NCBI GenBank assembly: GCA_017463485.1
Contig: JAFTPD010000020.1
Location: 1-64,000, forward strand
Length of the DNA: 64,000 bases
Reading direction: 5' to 3'
Source of the DNA: Clostridia bacterium
GTDB taxonomy: Bacteria; Bacillota; Clostridia; Oscillospirales; CAG-272
Shown: piece after piece, positions 62,497-64,000 of the stretch
Position numbering within the stretch: position 1 is the stretch's first letter
Layout: every line of letters begins with the position of its first letter
Notes under the pieces: generated by a model
What the model saw: the letters and a program-made list of their open reading frames with translations, nothing else
What the model was told of the DNA's origin: nothing
Databases searched by the model: none
Program-made: the position numbers and the translations under genes

Positions 62497-62629
62497 TCAT
62501 ATTTGATATTATTTTGCTTTTTTCGACCCTTTTGGAGCATAAAATATGTGTATTTTATGTAATTTTATAACTTTTTTTGTCATTTTTTCATTTTTGCCCT
62601 CTTTTCCACGTGCCGAAAGCGCAAAAAAT

Positions 62630-62663
62630 GGCAGAAAACCACGCGCGAGCGCGGCTTTCTGCC
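62630..62663 (-). terminator. Terminator of the SGNH hydrolase gene at 62690
   Basis: GGCAGAAA (62630-62637) pairs with TTTCTGCC (62656-62663), with inner GC pairs. On the minus strand it is followed by ATTTTTTGC. Confidence 0.8.
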
Positions 62664-62689
62664 GACTTAATCTTACATCTCGTGTTCTG

Positions 62690-63331
62690 TTAAAAGCGGC
62701 TCAGCACCTGCGAGCATATCTGCTCCATGCCAAGCGAAGTGGGATGTCCGCTTTGCTTGTCGATATGCTCCAGCTCAACCACCTCGACGCCGAAATGCGC
62801 CCCCGCCGTCTTTATGCAATCCACCACACACCCGTCTATATCGCAGTTGGCGATAAATATTATTCTCGTGTCGGGCAGGTCGGCTTTAAGCACACTCATA
62901 AAATGACAAATGGCTGGCAGGACACAGAAAAGGTCCTCCTCCGCAATATCCGAGAATTTTATCTCTCCCCTCGGCGCGCCGCTCCAGCTATCGTTGGTGC
63001 CGCCGAAAACGAATACCGTATCAATGCGATTGTGCTCAAAAAAGCCTTGTTCGCGAAGGCATCTGTACCGATAAATAAAGGAAGACGTATGCGAGCAATC
63101 CCCCTCATAGCCCGTATAACAGACAGTTGAGCCCGACCAGCTATTGTTAAGCACAAGCCGCGCCCCTGTAGCTCGAATAAATCGCATCCACCACGTGTCC
63201 TCAACCCGCATCTTTGTAACAGGCTGTTCAGGACCCCTGCCATTAGGCGAATAATACGTGCGATATCCCTCGGGAATATAACCCTCATAGGTCGAATAGC
63301 TATCGCCCATGATAAGAATATTATTACTCAT
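62690..63331 (-). CDS. SGNH/GDSL-type hydrolase
   Basis: The product is 213 residues with no signal peptide. Block I is ILIMGDSYSTYEG with the nucleophile Ser, block II/III shows NNSWSGSTVCYTG and VFVFGGTNDSWSG, and block V is the C-terminal SGHPTSLGMEQI with His. These are short-chain esterases or sugar deacetylases. AAGGAG precedes the ATG at 63331. It is next to another SGNH gene in the same direction. Confidence 0.88.
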   Translation of the reverse strand: MSNNILIMGDSYSTYEGYIPEGYRTYYSPNGRGPEQPVTKMRVEDTWWMRFIRATGARLVLNNSWSGSTVCYTGYEGDCSHTSSFIYRYRCLREQGFFEHNRIDTVFVFGGTNDSWSGAPRGEIKFSDIAEEDLFCVLPAICHFMSVLKADLPDTRIIFIANCDIDGCVVDCIKTAGAHFGVEVVELEHIDKQSGHPTSLGMEQICSQVLSRF

Positions 63332-63402
63332 ATCAGCTCCTTGTTGAGTCAACGCTTTGTGGGACAAAATCAGCCCAAGCCACGCATAGCGTGGCTTTTG
63401 CT

Positions 63403-63431
63403 TTTATACAACTTGCAATCGAATGGTTCAA
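63403..63431 (-). promoter_or_regulatory. Promoter between the two SGNH hydrolase genes
   Basis: Minus strand: TTGAAC (63431-63426), a 17-base spacer, and TATAAA (63408-63403). The -35 box overlaps the upstream gene's stop codon. A 9-bp hairpin (63377-63385 with 63389-63397) would lie right at the start of the transcript. Confidence 0.55.
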
Positions 63432-64000
63432 ATTACTTTCTTGGCTCCTGCCACAAGCTCGCCCGCCAAGAGCTTATACCCTTCCTGCGTAAGATGGACG
63501 CCGTCAGCGGCTATCAGCTCGGGATGCTCATGGGTGGGAGTATACAGATCTATGACCGAAAGCCCATATTTCTCCGCAAGCTCGGTCACGGCGCGATTGC
63601 GGACGACTACGCGCGCGTCGCGCTCTGCATTTCTGACGGATGTCGTCAACACCAATACTGTCGGCGTGTCCGCAAATTCATCCAAAAGGAAGCGGAGCAC
63701 GTTTTCGTAATTTTGCTTGTATTCCGTTTCATCATCAAGATGCCAGCCGTGGAGTCCGTTATTCAAAAATATTGCGGCGCGCTCGCCCTGCTGCGCGGCA
63801 AAAAGACGGATTGTATCACAAAAATACGGATTGTCAATGCCTTTGGACGTTCCCAAGCCGTCAAAAAGTATAGTGTCCTGTGCAACGCCCGTTGCAACTC
63901 TGCGCGCGTTGCAAGAAATGGAATCACCTATATAAAGCACTCGCGGCACGTCTGCTTTGTCCGTCTGCTCCCACCAGACGTTGTCCCATTCGTAAACCTC
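63428..64000 (-). CDS. SGNH hydrolase, N-terminus beyond the window
   Basis: The frame is open to the right edge, so the gene starts outside. Before the in-frame GTG at 63949 the frame still reads EVYEWDNVWWEQTDKAD, the usual lead-in to the SGNH domain in multi-domain versions, so the GTG is not the true start. Block I is VLYIGDSISCN, the middle has FLNNGLHGWHL, and block V is AADGVHLTQEGYKLLA with Asp and His. At least 190 residues are coded here. It is probably a carbohydrate esterase or rhamnogalacturonan-acetylesterase-like enzyme. Confidence 0.85.
   Translation of the reverse strand, partial: EVYEWDNVWWEQTDKADVPRVLYIGDSISCNARRVATGVAQDTILFDGLGTSKGIDNPYFCDTIRLFAAQQGERAAIFLNNGLHGWHLDDETEYKQNYENVLRFLLDEFADTPTVLVLTTSVRNAERDARVVVRNRAVTELAEKYGLSVIDLYTPTHEHPELIAADGVHLTQEGYKLLAGELVAGAKKVI

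Overview
The window looks like chromosomal DNA from a mid-GC (about 50% by eye) member of the Bacillota, most likely class Clostridia. Supporting signs are a CIRCE-controlled hrcA-grpE-dnaK-dnaJ-prmA chaperone block, strong AGGAGG ribosome binding sites, many sigma-A promoters with 17-base spacers, a CD1247-type acidic zinc-ribbon protein beside efp, and a dlt-like operon. The family or genus cannot be fixed from sequence alone. No phage, transposase, CRISPR array, rRNA operon or replication origin was seen. All calls come from reading the sequence and translations; no database search was run.

Layout. 1-673: a multi-hairpin repeat, then five tRNA genes (Val-Asp-Phe-Gly-Cys order of transcription) read leftward from two tandem promoters. 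955-14782: housekeeping genes on both strands (flavin reductase, proA, efp, an ABC-F ATPase, a small metal-binding protein, a five-gene leftward operon of an acyltransferase and small-molecule enzymes, an SGNH hydrolase, a MurE-like ligase, asnA). 14835-20561: a DPM1-like glycosyltransferase, an RlmA-like methyltransferase, and an HtrA protease with a two-component system. 20654-28683: the heat-shock block, unusually split by an IbrA/IbrB-like pair and by a structured repeat. 29087-36921: a 68-residue membrane ORF, a six-gene dlt-like acylation operon led by a transglutaminase lipoprotein, and a membrane protein divergent from an XRE repressor with a 17-base palindrome between them. 36922-37560: a hairpin-rich non-coding stretch. 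37561-41821: a methionine operon (metF, free-standing MetH activation domain, metH, short pyrophosphatase-like protein). 41946-62361: a surface-glycan locus. 62690-64000: two SGNH hydrolases, the last cut by the window edge.

How the genes work together. The glycan locus holds a CapD/PglF-type dehydratase, a FnlA/CapE dehydratase, a FnlC/CapG epimerase, a DegT aminotransferase, a PglC/WcaJ-type priming transferase, two glycosyltransferases, a polymerase, a MurJ-type flippase and a Wzz-like chain-length protein: a complete Wzx/Wzy-style pathway for a polymer rich in N-acetylated amino-deoxysugars. It also carries parts that are not standard: an ornithine-cyclodeaminase-like enzyme, two ATP-grasp proteins (one fused to a DegT-like domain), and a TRAP-type permease without a binding protein. 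These suggest an amino-acid- or amide-decorated glycan. A separate dlt-like operon probably acylates another wall polymer.

The most interesting points are the ATP-grasp/DegT fusion and its glycan context, the IbrA/IbrB pair inside the dnaK-dnaJ block, a dispersed element with several covarying hairpins (two copies), and the 0.6-kb hairpin field at 36.9-37.6 kb.
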